A DNA stretch of 42,975 nucleotides from Mycobacteriales bacterium (GCA_036497565.1 DASXJE010000017.1:1-42975); one strand, 5' to 3'; positions 1-8,998 are shown, counted from the stretch's first letter. The notes: generated by a model not told the origin, from the sequence alone. Numbers and translations are program-made.

Positions 1-884
1 ATGTCGAGGTCGTCCTCGAGCCGCAGGGTGACCGACATCGGGGCGAAGGCCTGCTCCACCGGACCGTCGGCGGTGTCGATGGCGGCGATCCGCGTCCGTA
101 GGCCGGAGGGCAGCACCATCACCTCGTCACCGGGCTTCAGGACGCCTCCGGCGACCTGCCCGGCGTAACCGCGGTAGTCGTGGAACTCGGCGGACTTGGG
201 CCGGATGACGTACTGGACGGGGAAGCGGACGTCGACGAGGTTGCGGTCGGAGGCGACGTGCACGTTCTCCAGGTGGTGCAGCAGGGACGGGCCGTCGTAC
301 CACGGCATGTTCTCCGACCGGCTGACGATGTTGTCGCCCTCGAGTGCGCAGATCGGGATCACCGTGAGGTCGCCGACGTCGAGCTTGGCGGCGAAGGCCG
401 TGAACTCCTGGCGGACCTTCTCGAAGACGTTCATGTCGTAGTCGACGAGGTCCATCTTGTTGACGCACAGCACGAGGTGCGGCACGCGCAAAAGCGTGGT
501 GAGGAATGCGTGCCGCCGGCTCTGCTCGAGCAGGCCCTTGCGTGCATCCACCAGGATGATCGCGAGGTCGGCCGTCGACGCACCGGTGACCATGTTGCGG
601 GTGTACTGGATGTGGCCAGGGGTGTCGGCGATGATGAACTTGCGTCGTGGGGTGGCGAAGTATCGGTAGGCGACGTCGATCGTGATGCCCTGCTCACGTT
701 CGGCCCGCAGGCCGTCGGTGAGCAGCGCGAGGTCGGTGTATTCGTCGCCGCGGTCGCGACTGGTGCGTTCCACCGAGACCAGTTGATCCTCGAAGATCGC
801 CTTCGAGTCGTAGAGGAGCCGCCCAATGAGCGTGCTCTTGCCGTCGTCGACGGATCCCGCCGTGGCGAACCGGAGCATGTCCAT
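1..884 (-). CDS. cysN: Sulfate adenylyltransferase subunit 1 (CysN), 3'-truncated by window edge
   Basis: GTPase subunit of ATP sulfurylase. It couples GTP hydrolysis to formation of adenosine 5'-phosphosulfate from ATP and sulfate, with CysD as catalytic partner, in cytoplasmic sulfate assimilation. About 294 N-terminal residues are present. The G domain is intact: P-loop GSVDDGKS at residues 10-17, DTPGH at 87-91 and NKMD at 142-145, followed by the start of the elongation-factor-like domain 2. The ATG start lies 2 bases after the cysD stop, so translation is probably coupled. The C-terminus lies outside the window, so it cannot be told whether this is a plain CysN or a CysN-CysC (APS kinase) fusion as in mycobacteria. 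Confidence 0.95.
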   Translation of the reverse strand, partial: MDMLRFATAGSVDDGKSTLIGRLLYDSKAIFEDQLVSVERTSRDRGDEYTDLALLTDGLRAEREQGITIDVAYRYFATPRRKFIIADTPGHIQYTRNMVTGASTADLAIILVDARKGLLEQSRRHAFLTTLLRVPHLVLCVNKMDLVDYDMNVFEKVRQEFTAFAAKLDVGDLTVIPICALEGDNIVSRSENMPWYDGPSLLHHLENVHVASDRNLVDVRFPVQYVIRPKSAEFHDYRGYAGQVAGGVLKPGDEVMVLPSGLRTRIAAIDTADGPVEQAFAPMSVTLRLEDDLD

Positions 885-886
885 GG

Positions 887-1807
887 TCAGAAGTATCCTT
901 CTTTCTTACGGTCTTCCATCGCGGCTTCGCTCGTGCGGTCGTCGGCGCGGGTCGCGCCTCGTTCGGTGATCCGGGTGGCGGCAATCTCCGCGATGATCGC
1001 ATCGACCGTGCCGGCGTCGGACTCGACGGCGCCCGTACAGGTCATGTCCCCCACTGTTCGGTAGCGGACGGTCGTTTCGTAGCGGACCTCGTCGTCCTCC
1101 GCCGGGAGGTACGGGTTGTCGGAGAGCAGCATGCCGTCGCGCTCGAAGACGGTGCGCTTGTGGGCGAAGTAGATGGAGGGGATGTCGAGGCCCTCCTTGG
1201 CGATGTAGTCCCAGACGTCGAGCTCGGTCCAGTTGGAGAGCGGGAAGACCCGGATGCTCTCCCCTGCATGGACCCGGGTGTTGTAGAGGTTCCACAGCTC
1301 CGGCCGCTGGTTCTTCGGATCCCACTGACCGAACTCGTCGCGGAAGGAGAACATCCGCTCCTTGGCCCGGGCCTTCTCCTCGTCGCGTCGGGCCCCGCCG
1401 AAGAGCGCGTCGAAGCGGTGCTTTTCCGCCGCGTCGAGCAGCGCCGTCGTCTGGAGCCGGTTGCGGCTGGCCCGCCGGCCGGTTCCTTCGACGACCCGTC
1501 CCGAGTCGATCGCCTCCTGCACCGACGCCACCACGAGCCGTACGCCGAGCTGCGCGACCCGCCGGTCCCGGAACTCGATGGTCTCGGGGAAGTTGTGGCC
1601 GGTGTCGACGTGCATCACCGGGAACGGGATGGGCGCCGGCGCGAACGCCTTCTCCGCCAGGCGCAGCATCACGATCGAGTCCTTGCCGCCCGAGAAGAGC
1701 AGCACAGGCCGCTCGAATTCGGCTGCGACCTCGCGGAACACGTGGATCGACTCGGATTCGAGGGTGTCGACCTGGGAGAGGCGGTAGTCGGTCGCGGTCT
1801 CCGTCAT
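887..1807 (-). CDS. cysD: Sulfate adenylyltransferase subunit 2 (CysD)
   Basis: Catalytic subunit of ATP sulfurylase, 306 residues, the usual CysD length. The PP-loop SGGKDS lies near residue 40 and is followed by [10 protein letters not shown], the ATP-pyrophosphatase fold of the PAPS reductase superfamily. The C-terminus ends in the typical KKEGYF. It forms APS with CysN, whose gene follows after 2 bases. cysQ ends 15 bases upstream, so cysQ-cysD-cysN reads as one transcription unit. Confidence 0.97.
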   Translation of the reverse strand: MTETATDYRLSQVDTLESESIHVFREVAAEFERPVLLFSGGKDSIVMLRLAEKAFAPAPIPFPVMHVDTGHNFPETIEFRDRRVAQLGVRLVVASVQEAIDSGRVVEGTGRRASRNRLQTTALLDAAEKHRFDALFGGARRDEEKARAKERMFSFRDEFGQWDPKNQRPELWNLYNTRVHAGESIRVFPLSNWTELDVWDYIAKEGLDIPSIYFAHKRTVFERDGMLLSDNPYLPAEDDEVRYETTVRYRTVGDMTCTGAVESDAGTVDAIIAEIAATRITERGATRADDRTSEAAMEDRKKEGYF

Positions 1808-1822
1808 ACGGTCATTCTCTCC

Positions 1823-2572
1823 TCATCGGGCGGCCAGCGCGGCCGCTATGGCATCTAGCAGCTCCGAGGCCAACTCGGCTCGGCAGACCACGAGGTCGGG
1901 AAGAAGCGGATCGGGAAGATTGTAGGCGAGCGCGGTGCCGTCGATTCGCGAGGCATACAGCCCCGCGGCATGAGCCACGGCGACCGGTGCGGCCGAGTCC
2001 CATTCGTACTGTCCGCCGGCGTGCAGATAGGCGTCGACCTCGCCGGATACCACGGCGGCGACCTTGGCGCCGGCCGATCCCATCGGCACCAGTTCGGCTC
2101 CACGCGCCGCCGCCACGGACTCGGCGACGGCCGGGGCGCGGGTGCGGCTCACCGCTATCCGCATCGGTCGATCGGGGCGCGGGGGCACCACCGGCGGCGT
2201 ATCGGTGGCGAACGTCACTCCCTGCGCGGGCAGGGCCACGGCCCCGGCCGCGAGATCGCCGCCGGCCCATAGCGCGACGTGCACCGCCCAGTCGACCCGC
2301 CCGGCCTCACCGAACTCGCGGGTCCCGTCCAGCGGGTCGATGATCCACACCCGCGACGCGGACAGCCGGCGGGCGTCGTCCGCGGCCTCCTCGGACAGGA
2401 CGGCGTCATCAGGACGGGCGTCGCCCAGTTGCCGGGCCAGGAGCTCGTGCGACTGCCTGTCACCCGCCGAGCCGAGGGCCCGGCCGTCCCCGAACCCGAT
2501 CCGGTCCCGTACGGAGAGCAGGAGGTTCCCGGCCTCGTCGGCAAGCCGACGGGCCAGGAGGGAGTCGCTCAT
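1823..2572 (-). CDS. cysQ: 3'(2'),5'-bisphosphate nucleotidase (CysQ), inositol monophosphatase family
   Basis: Predicted Mg-dependent phosphatase that converts 3'-phosphoadenosine 5'-phosphate (PAP, the by-product of PAPS use) to AMP. It is 249 residues. Metal-site motifs are visible: the EE pair at residues 61-62, DPLDGT at 79-84 and the late WDSAAP motif near residue 195, all diagnostic of the IMPase/FBPase fold. Position directly before cysD-cysN supports CysQ over a generic inositol phosphatase. Its ATG follows the stop of the sugar transferase with no spacer, so the two are likely co-translated. Confidence 0.9.
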   Translation of the reverse strand: MSDSLLARRLADEAGNLLLSVRDRIGFGDGRALGSAGDRQSHELLARQLGDARPDDAVLSEEAADDARRLSASRVWIIDPLDGTREFGEAGRVDWAVHVALWAGGDLAAGAVALPAQGVTFATDTPPVVPPRPDRPMRIAVSRTRAPAVAESVAAARGAELVPMGSAGAKVAAVVSGEVDAYLHAGGQYEWDSAAPVAVAHAAGLYASRIDGTALAYNLPDPLLPDLVVCRAELASELLDAIAAALAAR

Positions 2573-4060
2573 TCAGTAGGCTCCAGAAGATTTGACGACG
2601 GCGAAAGCGGTCCGCCACAGGATCAGCAGATCCATGGCCAATGACCAGTTCTCGACGTAACGCAGGTCGAGCCGTACCGACTCGTCCCACGACAGATCTG
2701 ACCGGCCGCTGACCTGCCACAGCCCGGTGAGCCCGGGCTTGACGACGAGCCTGCGATGGACGTCATCAGCGTACTGGTCGACCTCGGAACGCAGCGGCGG
2801 TCGGGGACCGACGAGCGACATCTGGCCGCGCACGATGTTCAACAGCTGGGGCAGCTCGTCCAGTGAGTAGCGCCGCAGATGCTTGCCCAGCCGGGTGACG
2901 CGGGGGTCGTCGCGGATCTTGAACAGGACGCCGTCGTGCTCGTTGAGTCGACGCAGCTCGGCCAGCCGCGCCTCGGCGTCGGCGTACATCGACCGGAACT
3001 TGTAGACCCCGAACGTCGTGCCGTCCTTACCCACCCGCGCCTGCCGGAACAGGGCCGGGCCGGGGCTGGTGAAGCGGATGGCGAGTCCGATCGCGAGCAG
3101 CAGCGGGGAGAGCAGGATCAGCGCGGTGCCGGCGACCAGGCGGTCGAAGAGCTCCTTGACCAACCGGCGTCCACCGGAGAGCTTCGGGTGTTCGACGTGC
3201 AGTAGCGGGAGGCCGTCGACCGGCCGGATCGTCGTCCGCGGGCCGGCCACGTCCATCAGGGCGGGGGCCACGAGCAGGTCGACCTGGGTCTTCTCCAGCT
3301 GCCAGGCGAGCCGGCGCAGCGCCTCGGCGTCGAACTCGGGACAGGCGAGCACCGCCACCATGTCCGCGCCGGCCCGATCGACCGCATCGGCCACGTCGAG
3401 GAAGGTGCCATAGACGTCGATACCGACGTCGTCGATCCGGTCGTGGTAGGGACGGTGCGGCGGCAGGCACGCCCCGACGACCTGCATGCCGTGGTAGTGC
3501 TGGCGATTGAGCTGCCGGGTCATTCCGGCGATCGCGCGCTCGTACCCCACCAGCATCACCTTGCTCATGAACCGCTGCTGGGTGTGGCGGTTGTGGTGCA
3601 CCCATTTGCGGGCGGCGTAACGGACAGCGAGATCGGCGACCGTCGCCGCGGGCAGGGCGACGAGGACGTAGCCGCGGGCGAGGTCGATGTGGAAGGCGTA
3701 GGAGACGACGGCCACCAACGAGGTCAACGCAAGTCCCGCGAGCAGAACCCGGTGGTATTCGTCGGATCCGACGAAGAGGAATCTGGCTTCGTACGCCCGC
3801 GCCAGACCGACGGCGGCAACCCACGCGATCGGAAGAAGCACGCTCATCAGCAGGTAGGACTGCGTCGAGTCGTCGACCGTCCCGAAACGCACGGCGAACG
3901 CGACTCCGCCGGCGACCAGCGCGACGACGGCGTCCAGCGCGACGAGCATCTGACGGTAACGCCGCTGCCATCGGCGCTCGGTGCCACGTTGCTGCGATTG
4001 TCGCCCCGACGGCGCCTCGAGCTCGAGCTCCTGTACACCATCGACGTCTAGCGCAGTCAC
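2573..4060 (-). CDS. Polyprenyl-phosphate sugar-1-phosphate transferase (WcaJ/WbaP-type)
   Basis: Integral membrane enzyme predicted to start an exo- or surface polysaccharide by moving a sugar-1-phosphate from a nucleotide sugar to undecaprenyl phosphate. It has about four N-terminal membrane segments, a central Rossmann-like domain, another hydrophobic segment near residue 305, then the catalytic bacterial sugar transferase domain with FRQARVG, YKFRSM, DELPQLLN, SLVGPRP and KPGLTGLWQVSGR. The chosen GTG at 4060 has a GGGGGGA ribosome site 6 bases upstream; a GTG at 4075 would add five residues but has a poorer site. The stop touches the cysQ start. The sugar is unknown. An operon with sulfate-activation genes may link it to a sulfated glycan, which is inference. 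Confidence 0.88.
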   Translation of the reverse strand: MTALDVDGVQELELEAPSGRQSQQRGTERRWQRRYRQMLVALDAVVALVAGGVAFAVRFGTVDDSTQSYLLMSVLLPIAWVAAVGLARAYEARFLFVGSDEYHRVLLAGLALTSLVAVVSYAFHIDLARGYVLVALPAATVADLAVRYAARKWVHHNRHTQQRFMSKVMLVGYERAIAGMTRQLNRQHYHGMQVVGACLPPHRPYHDRIDDVGIDVYGTFLDVADAVDRAGADMVAVLACPEFDAEALRRLAWQLEKTQVDLLVAPALMDVAGPRTTIRPVDGLPLLHVEHPKLSGGRRLVKELFDRLVAGTALILLSPLLLAIGLAIRFTSPGPALFRQARVGKDGTTFGVYKFRSMYADAEARLAELRRLNEHDGVLFKIRDDPRVTRLGKHLRRYSLDELPQLLNIVRGQMSLVGPRPPLRSEVDQYADDVHRRLVVKPGLTGLWQVSGRSDLSWDESVRLDLRYVENWSLAMDLLILWRTAFAVVKSSGAY

Positions 4061-4576
4061 GCGAAGTCCCCCCACCTCACCAGCAAGACCTGTGTGCCCT
4101 CTGTGTGGCTACCCGATCAGGTCCGCGGAAACATCGGCCAAACTCTATGGCTTCCCGCAGATCGGCTGCGGCCGTTTCCGGAATTGCCGGTCGATTCTCA
4201 AGTTTCACAGCCCATCGACGACGAACCGCAGTCATACCACTACTGTGTGTTTTTTACTACGCGAAGGACTACGTTACGCCGCGATTCACTCGCGAGGTAC
4301 GGGTCGCGCCCGGATGGGGAGGAATAACGCTATACGCGTTATGAGCCCAATTCGAAGCGGGCTTTCGCTCTCCCTGTCACCGCGCCCCCCGCGGATCCCC
4401 CATCGACCAGGTGCGAACCGAAAGCCCCGCCCCGAATGGTGGCAACGGTGCTGTCACGCTCATTCCGTCACGCTCTGTGCACCAAGGAATCTACGGACGT
4501 CACTCGTCTGGCGCAACAACCTCGGGAGAAGTTCACCCAGTGTGGTGACGGCGGGGCCACCTCGGTGGCGGTCCGA
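4061..4576. other. Intergenic region between pth and the sugar transferase
   Basis: About 500 bases without a credible gene. Both neighbours read leftward, so it should hold the 3' end of the pth unit and the promoter of the sugar transferase-cys unit. Part of it (about 4200-4350) is clearly less GC-rich than the surroundings and includes a run of T at about 4250. There is a perfect 7-bp inverted repeat at 4324-4342 and a small GC hairpin at 4380-4394 (CCGCG, five C, CGCGG). I could not place a convincing -35/-10 pair. Confidence 0.5.
4324..4342. promoter_or_regulatory. Perfect 7-bp inverted repeat, possible operator
   Basis: ATAACGC and GCGTTAT flank TATAC, giving a 19-base dyad in the AT-richer part of the gap upstream of the sugar transferase-cysQDN unit. 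The spacing would suit a dimeric regulator, and the centre resembles a -10 element on the minus strand (TATAGC). Nothing ties it to a particular regulator. Confidence 0.3.
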
Positions 4577-5161
4577 CTAGGGGTTGATCCTCTCCTGGGC
4601 GATATCGGTGCCATGGAGCAGCACCGCTTCCACCGCGTCGGCGGCCTGTTCCACATGCAGGTCGAGGTCGCGGCGCTCGGCGACCGAGAAGTCCCGCAGC
4701 ACATAGTCGGCCGGGTCCTGTCTCCCGGGCGGCCGCCCGATCCCGAACCGGACCCTGGTGTAGTCCGGGCCCCCGAGCGAACGGGTGAGCGACCGGAGTC
4801 CGTTGTGTCCGTTGCTGCCGCCGCCCTGCTTGACCCGGATCGCGCCGTAGGGCAGGTCGAGCTCGTCATGGACCACCACGACCTGCTCGAGCGGAACCGA
4901 GAAGAACGTCCGGACACCGGCCACCGGGCCACCGGACTCGTTCATCGCGGCCTGCGGCTTGATCAAGACCGCCCGGACCCCGCCCAGGCGGCCGTCGAGC
5001 ACCTCGGCCCGGCCGGGCGAACGATGCGCCTTCTGGGTGCGGAACCGGCCACCGATCCGCTCGGCCAGCCGGTCGGCGACCAGGTAGCCGGCGTTGTGCC
5101 GGTTACCGGCGTAGGGCCGACCCGGATTGCCGAGGCCGACGACGAGGAAGACCTCGGACAT
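4577..5161 (-). CDS. pth: Peptidyl-tRNA hydrolase (Pth)
   Basis: Cytoplasmic esterase that releases peptides from prematurely dissociated peptidyl-tRNA. It is 194 residues, the usual size. Family signatures are VGLGNPG at residues 8-14, RHNAGY with catalytic His22, the Asn-containing KPQAAMNESG, HDELDLPYG with the conserved Asp, and GGGSNGHNGLRS. It lies 21 bases after rplY in the same direction, the classical rplY-pth pair. Confidence 0.97.
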   Translation of the reverse strand: MSEVFLVVGLGNPGRPYAGNRHNAGYLVADRLAERIGGRFRTQKAHRSPGRAEVLDGRLGGVRAVLIKPQAAMNESGGPVAGVRTFFSVPLEQVVVVHDELDLPYGAIRVKQGGGSNGHNGLRSLTRSLGGPDYTRVRFGIGRPPGRQDPADYVLRDFSVAERRDLDLHVEQAADAVEAVLLHGTDIAQERINP

Positions 5162-5182
5162 CGGGTGCGGTGGCGAAGGGAC

Positions 5183-5866
5183 TCAGGACTCGTCCGACGC
5201 GGCGTCGCCGCCCGCGGCCTCGTCGGCCCCCGCCTCGGCAGCCTCGGCGGGCTCCTCCTCGGTCGCCTGCTCGCGCTCGACACCGGCCTCGGCCTCGGCC
5301 TCGGTGAGCTCGGCCTCCAGCGCCTCGGCGGTCGGCTGGGCGAGGATCGAAACGACGACGTGCTCGGCGTCGGTGACCAGGGTCGACCCGCTCGGGAGCG
5401 GGACGTCGCCGGCCGAGATGTGGTCGCCGACGTCGAGACCATCGATGTTGATCTCGAGGCCGGTGGGGATGTGGGTCGCCTCGGCCTCGACGGTCAGCGT
5501 GGTCAACTCGTGGTTGACCATGGTGTCCGGGGCCGCCTCTCCGTGGACGGCGACGCCGATCTCGACGGTGACCTTCTCGCCGCGACGGACGGTCAGCAGG
5601 TCGATGTGCTCGAGGAAGCCCTTGATCGGGTCGCGCTGCACGGCCTTCGGGATGGCGAGGTGGTCGCCGTCGTCGGTCACGATCGTCAGCAGGGCGTTGG
5701 GGTTCTTCAGCGCGAGCATCAGGTCGTGCCCGGGCATCGACAGATGCACCGGCGGCTCGCCGTGACCGTAGAGCACGGCCGGCACCAGGTTGGCGCGGCG
5801 GATCCGGCGCGCGGCACCCTTACCGAACTCGGAACGCTTTTCGGCGGGAATGCGAAGCTCAGGCAC
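5183..5866 (-). CDS. rplY: 50S ribosomal protein L25/general stress protein Ctc
   Basis: 5S rRNA-binding protein of the large subunit, in the long two-domain Ctc form of 227 residues. The start VPELRIPAEKR leads into the L25 beta-barrel (KGAARRIRRANLVPAVLYG), followed by the TL5/Ctc C-terminal domain and an Ala/Glu-rich acidic tail. The GTG at 5866 was chosen because GAGGAG lies about 8 bases upstream and the protein begins with the family's conserved N-terminus. A longer reading frame to 5974 adds unrelated sequence. pth follows 21 bases downstream. Confidence 0.94.
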   Translation of the reverse strand: MPELRIPAEKRSEFGKGAARRIRRANLVPAVLYGHGEPPVHLSMPGHDLMLALKNPNALLTIVTDDGDHLAIPKAVQRDPIKGFLEHIDLLTVRRGEKVTVEIGVAVHGEAAPDTMVNHELTTLTVEAEATHIPTGLEINIDGLDVGDHISAGDVPLPSGSTLVTDAEHVVVSILAQPTAEALEAELTEAEAEAGVEREQATEEEPAEAAEAGADEAAGGDAASDES

Positions 5867-6034
5867 GGCGGGCTCTCCTCGTACGGCGGTGGGCGGTCTT
5901 GTCGGCGCGCCCGCGAAGAATTCCGCACTACCGCCGTCGATCACGGAGCCGTCGTGGACTCCCTCGCCGGGCAACCGATCAAGAGTACCCGGCGCCGCTC
6001 TTGGACGGGGCGCGGGTGCAGGGCAGGACGACCG

Positions 6035-7018
6035 TCAGCCGGCGGCGCCGTCGAACAGGCTGGTGACCGAGCCGTCCTCGAAGACCTCACGGATCGCGCG
6101 GGCGATCATCGGGGCGATCGACAGCACCGTCAGCTTGTCGATGCAGCGCTCCGGTGGGATCGGCAGGGTGTTGGTGATCACCACTTCGCTGATCCGGCTG
6201 TTCTTGAGGCGGTCGACCGCCGGCCCGGAGAGCACCCCGTGCGTGGATGCGGCGATCACGTCGGCGGCACCGGCGTCGAGCAGGGCGTCGGCCGCGGCGG
6301 TCGTGGTGCCGCCGGTGTCGATCATGTCGTCGACGATGATGCAGGTGCGGCCGGCGACTTCGCCGACCACCCGGTTGGCCTTCACCTCGTTGGGCACCAG
6401 CGGGTTGCGCGTCTTGTGGATGAAGGCCAGCGGGCAGCCGCCGAGCCGGTCGGTCCACCGCTCGGCGACCCGCACCCGTCCGGAGTCCGGAGCGACCACG
6501 GACAGGTCGACGCCGGCGTAGCGCCGCTGGATGTGGTCGGCGAGCAGCGGCAGCGCGAACAGGTGATCGACCGGGCCGTCGAAGAAGCCCTGGATCTGCG
6601 AGGTGTGCAGGTCGACGGTGAGGATCCGGTCGGCTCCGGCCGTCTTGTAGAGATCGGCGACCATCCGCGCGGAGATCGGCTCACGCCCGCGGTGCTTCTT
6701 GTCCTGTCGCGAGTAGGGGTAGAAGGGGACCACCACCGTGATCCGCTTGGCCGACCCGCGTTTGAGCGCGTCCACCATCACCAGCGACTCGACCAGCCAC
6801 TGGTTGATCGGCGTCGTCATGCTCTGGACCACGAAGGCGTCGCAGCCGCGGACCGACTCCTCGAAGCGGACGTAGATCTCGCCGTTGGCGAAGTCGTACG
6901 CCGACGCCGGCGTGCAGGTGATACCGAGCTCACTGCCGATCTCGTCCGCCAGCTCGGGGAAGGCGCGACCGGAGAAGAGCATGAGGCTCTTGCGGCTCTG
7001 GCTCTGGATGCTGCTCAT
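6035..7018 (-). CDS. prs: Ribose-phosphate pyrophosphokinase (PRPP synthetase)
   Basis: Makes 5-phosphoribosyl 1-diphosphate from ribose 5-phosphate and ATP for nucleotide, His and Trp synthesis and, in actinomycetes, cell-wall arabinose precursors. It is 327 residues. Visible motifs are the catalytic flexible-loop region FYPYSRQDKKHRGREPIS, the metal-binding VDLHTSQIQGFF and the PRPP-binding loop VDDMIDTGGTT. The ATG overlaps the glmU stop (ATGA), so translation is coupled to glmU, a conserved actinobacterial arrangement. Confidence 0.97.
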   Translation of the reverse strand: MSSIQSQSRKSLMLFSGRAFPELADEIGSELGITCTPASAYDFANGEIYVRFEESVRGCDAFVVQSMTTPINQWLVESLVMVDALKRGSAKRITVVVPFYPYSRQDKKHRGREPISARMVADLYKTAGADRILTVDLHTSQIQGFFDGPVDHLFALPLLADHIQRRYAGVDLSVVAPDSGRVRVAERWTDRLGGCPLAFIHKTRNPLVPNEVKANRVVGEVAGRTCIIVDDMIDTGGTTTAAADALLDAGAADVIAASTHGVLSGPAVDRLKNSRISEVVITNTLPIPPERCIDKLTVLSIAPMIARAIREVFEDGSVTSLFDGAAG

Positions 7019-8499
7019 CGATCCGCCCCATCATCGGTGGAACTGCCGTCGGTGTCCGGCCGCTCCTGCTCATTGTCCCCCGTTTCGGCCCCGGCCTGGC
7101 GCGCCGCCTCGGCCGGTGGGGTGTCCGGGCGTTTGCGCTCGGTCCACCCGCTGATCGTGCGTTGCGGGCCGGCGGAAACCGCGAGCGCGCCCGGCGGGAC
7201 GTCCTCGCGGATCACGGCGCCGGCCCCGGTGTAGGCGCCCGCGCCGATCCGGACCGGCGCGACGAACGTGTTGTCCGCCCCGGTCCGGGCCTGGTCGCCG
7301 ACCTCCGAGCGCCGCTTGGTGACGCCGTCGTAGTTGACGAAGACCGATGAGGCGCCGATGTTGACGCCGCGGCCGATGGTGGCGTCGCCGACGTAGGTCA
7401 GGTGGGGCACCTTGCTGCCCTCGCCGACGTCGGCGTTCTTGATCTCGACGTAGGTGCCCACGTGGACGCCGCCGGCCAGTCGCGCTCCGGGGCGGAGGTA
7501 GGCGAACGGGCCGACCGTGGCGAGCTCCCCGATCTCCGCCCGGTCGCTGTGGGTGCGCACGACCGACGCGCCGGCCCCGACGATGGTGTCGCGCAGGGTG
7601 CAGTCGGGGCCGATCTCGGCGCCCTCCGCCACCTGGGTGGCACCGTGCAGCTGGACACCCGGGTGCAGCACCACGTCGCGGCTCAGCACGACGTCCACGT
7701 CGACCCAGGTGCTCGCCGGGTCGATCACGGTGACCCCGGCGCGCATCCAGGCCACGAGGGTCCGGTCGCGCAGTTCCCGTCCCGCGTCCGCGAGCTGGAC
7801 CCGGTCGTTCACGCCGGCTGTCTCCGCCGCGTCGGCGAGCACCCCGGCGACACGGCGACCCTCGGCCAGCAGCGCGGGGATCACGTCCGGGAGGTACTCC
7901 TCACCCTGGGCGTTGTCGCTCGACAGCCCTGCCAGTGCGGCGCGCAGCGGCGCGGCCTCGAACGCCCAGACGCTGGTGTTGATCTCGTCGACGGCGAGCT
8001 CGGCCTCGGTCGCGTCGCGGTGCTCGACCACGCGTCGTACGGCGCCGGTGTCGTCGCGCAGCACCCGGCCGTAGCCGGTCGGGTCGGGCACCCGCGCGGT
8101 CAGCATCGTCGCGGCGGCGCCGGCCTGCTGGTGACCTTCGACCAGGCGGCGCAGCGTGTCGGTCGTGAGCAGGGGGGTGTCACCCGGCAGCACCACCACG
8201 GTGCCGTCGATGTCGCCCAGCTCCTCGAGGGCGAGCCGCACCGCGTGCCCCGTACCCCGTTGTTCGTCCTGGACGACCGGCACGGCACCCGAACCGGTCA
8301 ATGCTTCGGTGACGTCGTCGCGTCGGTGACCGACCACGACCGCGAGGTGCTCGGCGGACAGCGGCGCGGCGGCGGCCAGCAGGTGGGCCAGCAGACTGCG
8401 GCCCCCGACGGTGTGCAGCACCTTGGGGACCGACGATTTCATCCGGGTCCCCTCGCCTGCCGCGAGGACGACGACCGCGGCAACGCGGGCGTCGGACAC
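7015..8499 (-). CDS. glmU: Bifunctional N-acetylglucosamine-1-phosphate uridyltransferase/glucosamine-1-phosphate acetyltransferase (GlmU)
   Basis: Makes UDP-GlcNAc in two steps for peptidoglycan and other wall polymers. The N-terminal nucleotidyltransferase has LAAGEGTRMKS near residue 12, and the C-terminal left-handed beta-helix acetyltransferase has RPGARL, EIKNADVGEGSK and NYDGVTK. It is 494 residues with an acidic, low-complexity tail of about 40 residues as in mycobacterial GlmU. The GTG at 8499 has GAGGGGGA 6 bases upstream and gives the conserved start VSDARVAAVVVLAAG. The frame stays open to 8664, but the extra sequence is non-conserved. prs overlaps its stop by 4 bases. Confidence 0.96.
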   Translation of the reverse strand: MSDARVAAVVVLAAGEGTRMKSSVPKVLHTVGGRSLLAHLLAAAAPLSAEHLAVVVGHRRDDVTEALTGSGAVPVVQDEQRGTGHAVRLALEELGDIDGTVVVLPGDTPLLTTDTLRRLVEGHQQAGAAATMLTARVPDPTGYGRVLRDDTGAVRRVVEHRDATEAELAVDEINTSVWAFEAAPLRAALAGLSSDNAQGEEYLPDVIPALLAEGRRVAGVLADAAETAGVNDRVQLADAGRELRDRTLVAWMRAGVTVIDPASTWVDVDVVLSRDVVLHPGVQLHGATQVAEGAEIGPDCTLRDTIVGAGASVVRTHSDRAEIGELATVGPFAYLRPGARLAGGVHVGTYVEIKNADVGEGSKVPHLTYVGDATIGRGVNIGASSVFVNYDGVTKRRSEVGDQARTGADNTFVAPVRIGAGAYTGAGAVIREDVPPGALAVSAGPQRTISGWTERKRPDTPPAEAARQAGAETGDNEQERPDTDGSSTDDGADR

Positions 8500-8582
8500 C
8501 AGCACTCCCCCTCGTCGACGGTCGGGACGTCTCATGTTACCGACAGACCAATACCAGGTGACGACGGTTGCGCCGAGTCCTC

Positions 8583-8605
8583 CGACGGGTGTGGCGCACC
8601 CGTCG
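8583..8605 (-). terminator. Perfect 9-bp hairpin between tRNA-Gln and glmU
   Basis: On the minus strand CGACGGGTG, a 5-base loop and CACCCGTCG form a 9-bp GC-rich stem starting about 20 bases after the tRNA 3' end. There is no U tract, as is common for actinobacterial terminators. It probably ends the tRNA transcript or partly insulates glmU, whose start is about 84 bases further on. Confidence 0.55.
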
Positions 8606-8624
8606 TACCGGTGCCTGGATGTCG

Positions 8625-8697
8625 CTGGGGGACTCGGACTCGAACCGAGATTGCACGGCTCCAAAGGCCGGCGGGCTGCCGATTACCCCACCCCCCA
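8625..8697 (-). tRNA. trnQ: tRNA-Gln (UUG)
   Basis: A 73-nt cloverleaf can be folded by eye. The acceptor is TGGGGGG with TCCCCCA (last pair G-U) and discriminator G; the D stem is GGG/CCC; the anticodon loop is CTTTGGA with anticodon TTG; the T arm is CTCGG-TTCGAGT-CCGAG. The outermost anticodon-stem pair (27-43) would be a C-U mismatch. CCA is not encoded. It reads in the same direction as glmU, 126 bases upstream of its start. Confidence 0.93.
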
Positions 8698-8720
8698 TCG
8701 GGGCGTGCTGCTCAGCGCTC

Positions 8721-8726
8721 AGCCTA
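8721..8726 (-). promoter_or_regulatory. Possible -10 element for tRNA-Gln
   Basis: TAGGCT on the minus strand lies about 24 bases before the mature tRNA 5' end, matching the actinobacterial TANNNT -10 pattern and leaving room for a short leader. No good -35 hexamer was seen at the expected distance. Confidence 0.3.
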
Positions 8727-8792
8727 AGCGACCGAAACGGCGCGTTCCCACGCGCACTCGCCGCTCCGCTCGCCGCTCCCCCGACCCGCTGA

Positions 8793-8998
8793 CCAAAACG
8801 CACTCCGAGTGCGTTTTGGGGGCGCCGTACGGCGTGTCGCGGACCACAACGCACTCCGAGTGCGTTTTGGTCATGCAGCCGCGTCGGGGTTCACGCCGCC
8901 CGCCCTCGCGCCCCGCGTGGACAAAACCCACTACTAGTGGGTTGTGGTCCACGACACGCCGCTGGCGCCGTACAAAACCCACTAGTAGTGGGTTTTGT
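8793..8998. repeat. Symmetric cluster of four related palindromes (REP/BIME- or MITE-like)
   Basis: Four 25-31 base palindromes are centred at 8806, 8857, 8934 and 8985. Outer pairs are each 51 bases apart, and the whole block is symmetric about 8895.5. P1 (8793-8819, CCAAAACGCACTC arm) and P2 (8842-8872) share one core. P3 (about 8922-8946) and P4 (8972-8998, ACAAAACCCACTA arm) share another. All fit CAAAAC-N-CACT-N...N-AGTG-N-GTTTTG, with the variable bases changed in pairs so that self-complementarity is kept. The spacers (8831-8850 and 8941-8960) are also inverted copies, 19 of 20 bases matching. It lies between divergently read units, so it is not a simple terminator. Confidence 0.85.

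Noticed and set aside
4436-7234. A 932-codon plus-strand open frame antisense to pth, rplY and prs
   Set aside because: Low-complexity Gly/Arg/Asp/Val translation typical of the complement of high-GC genes; three well-recognised genes lie on the other strand.
8793-8998. CRISPR array
   Set aside because: Only four units, unequal spacing, the repeats are palindromes in mirror-image order and the spacers are copies of each other; no cas genes.
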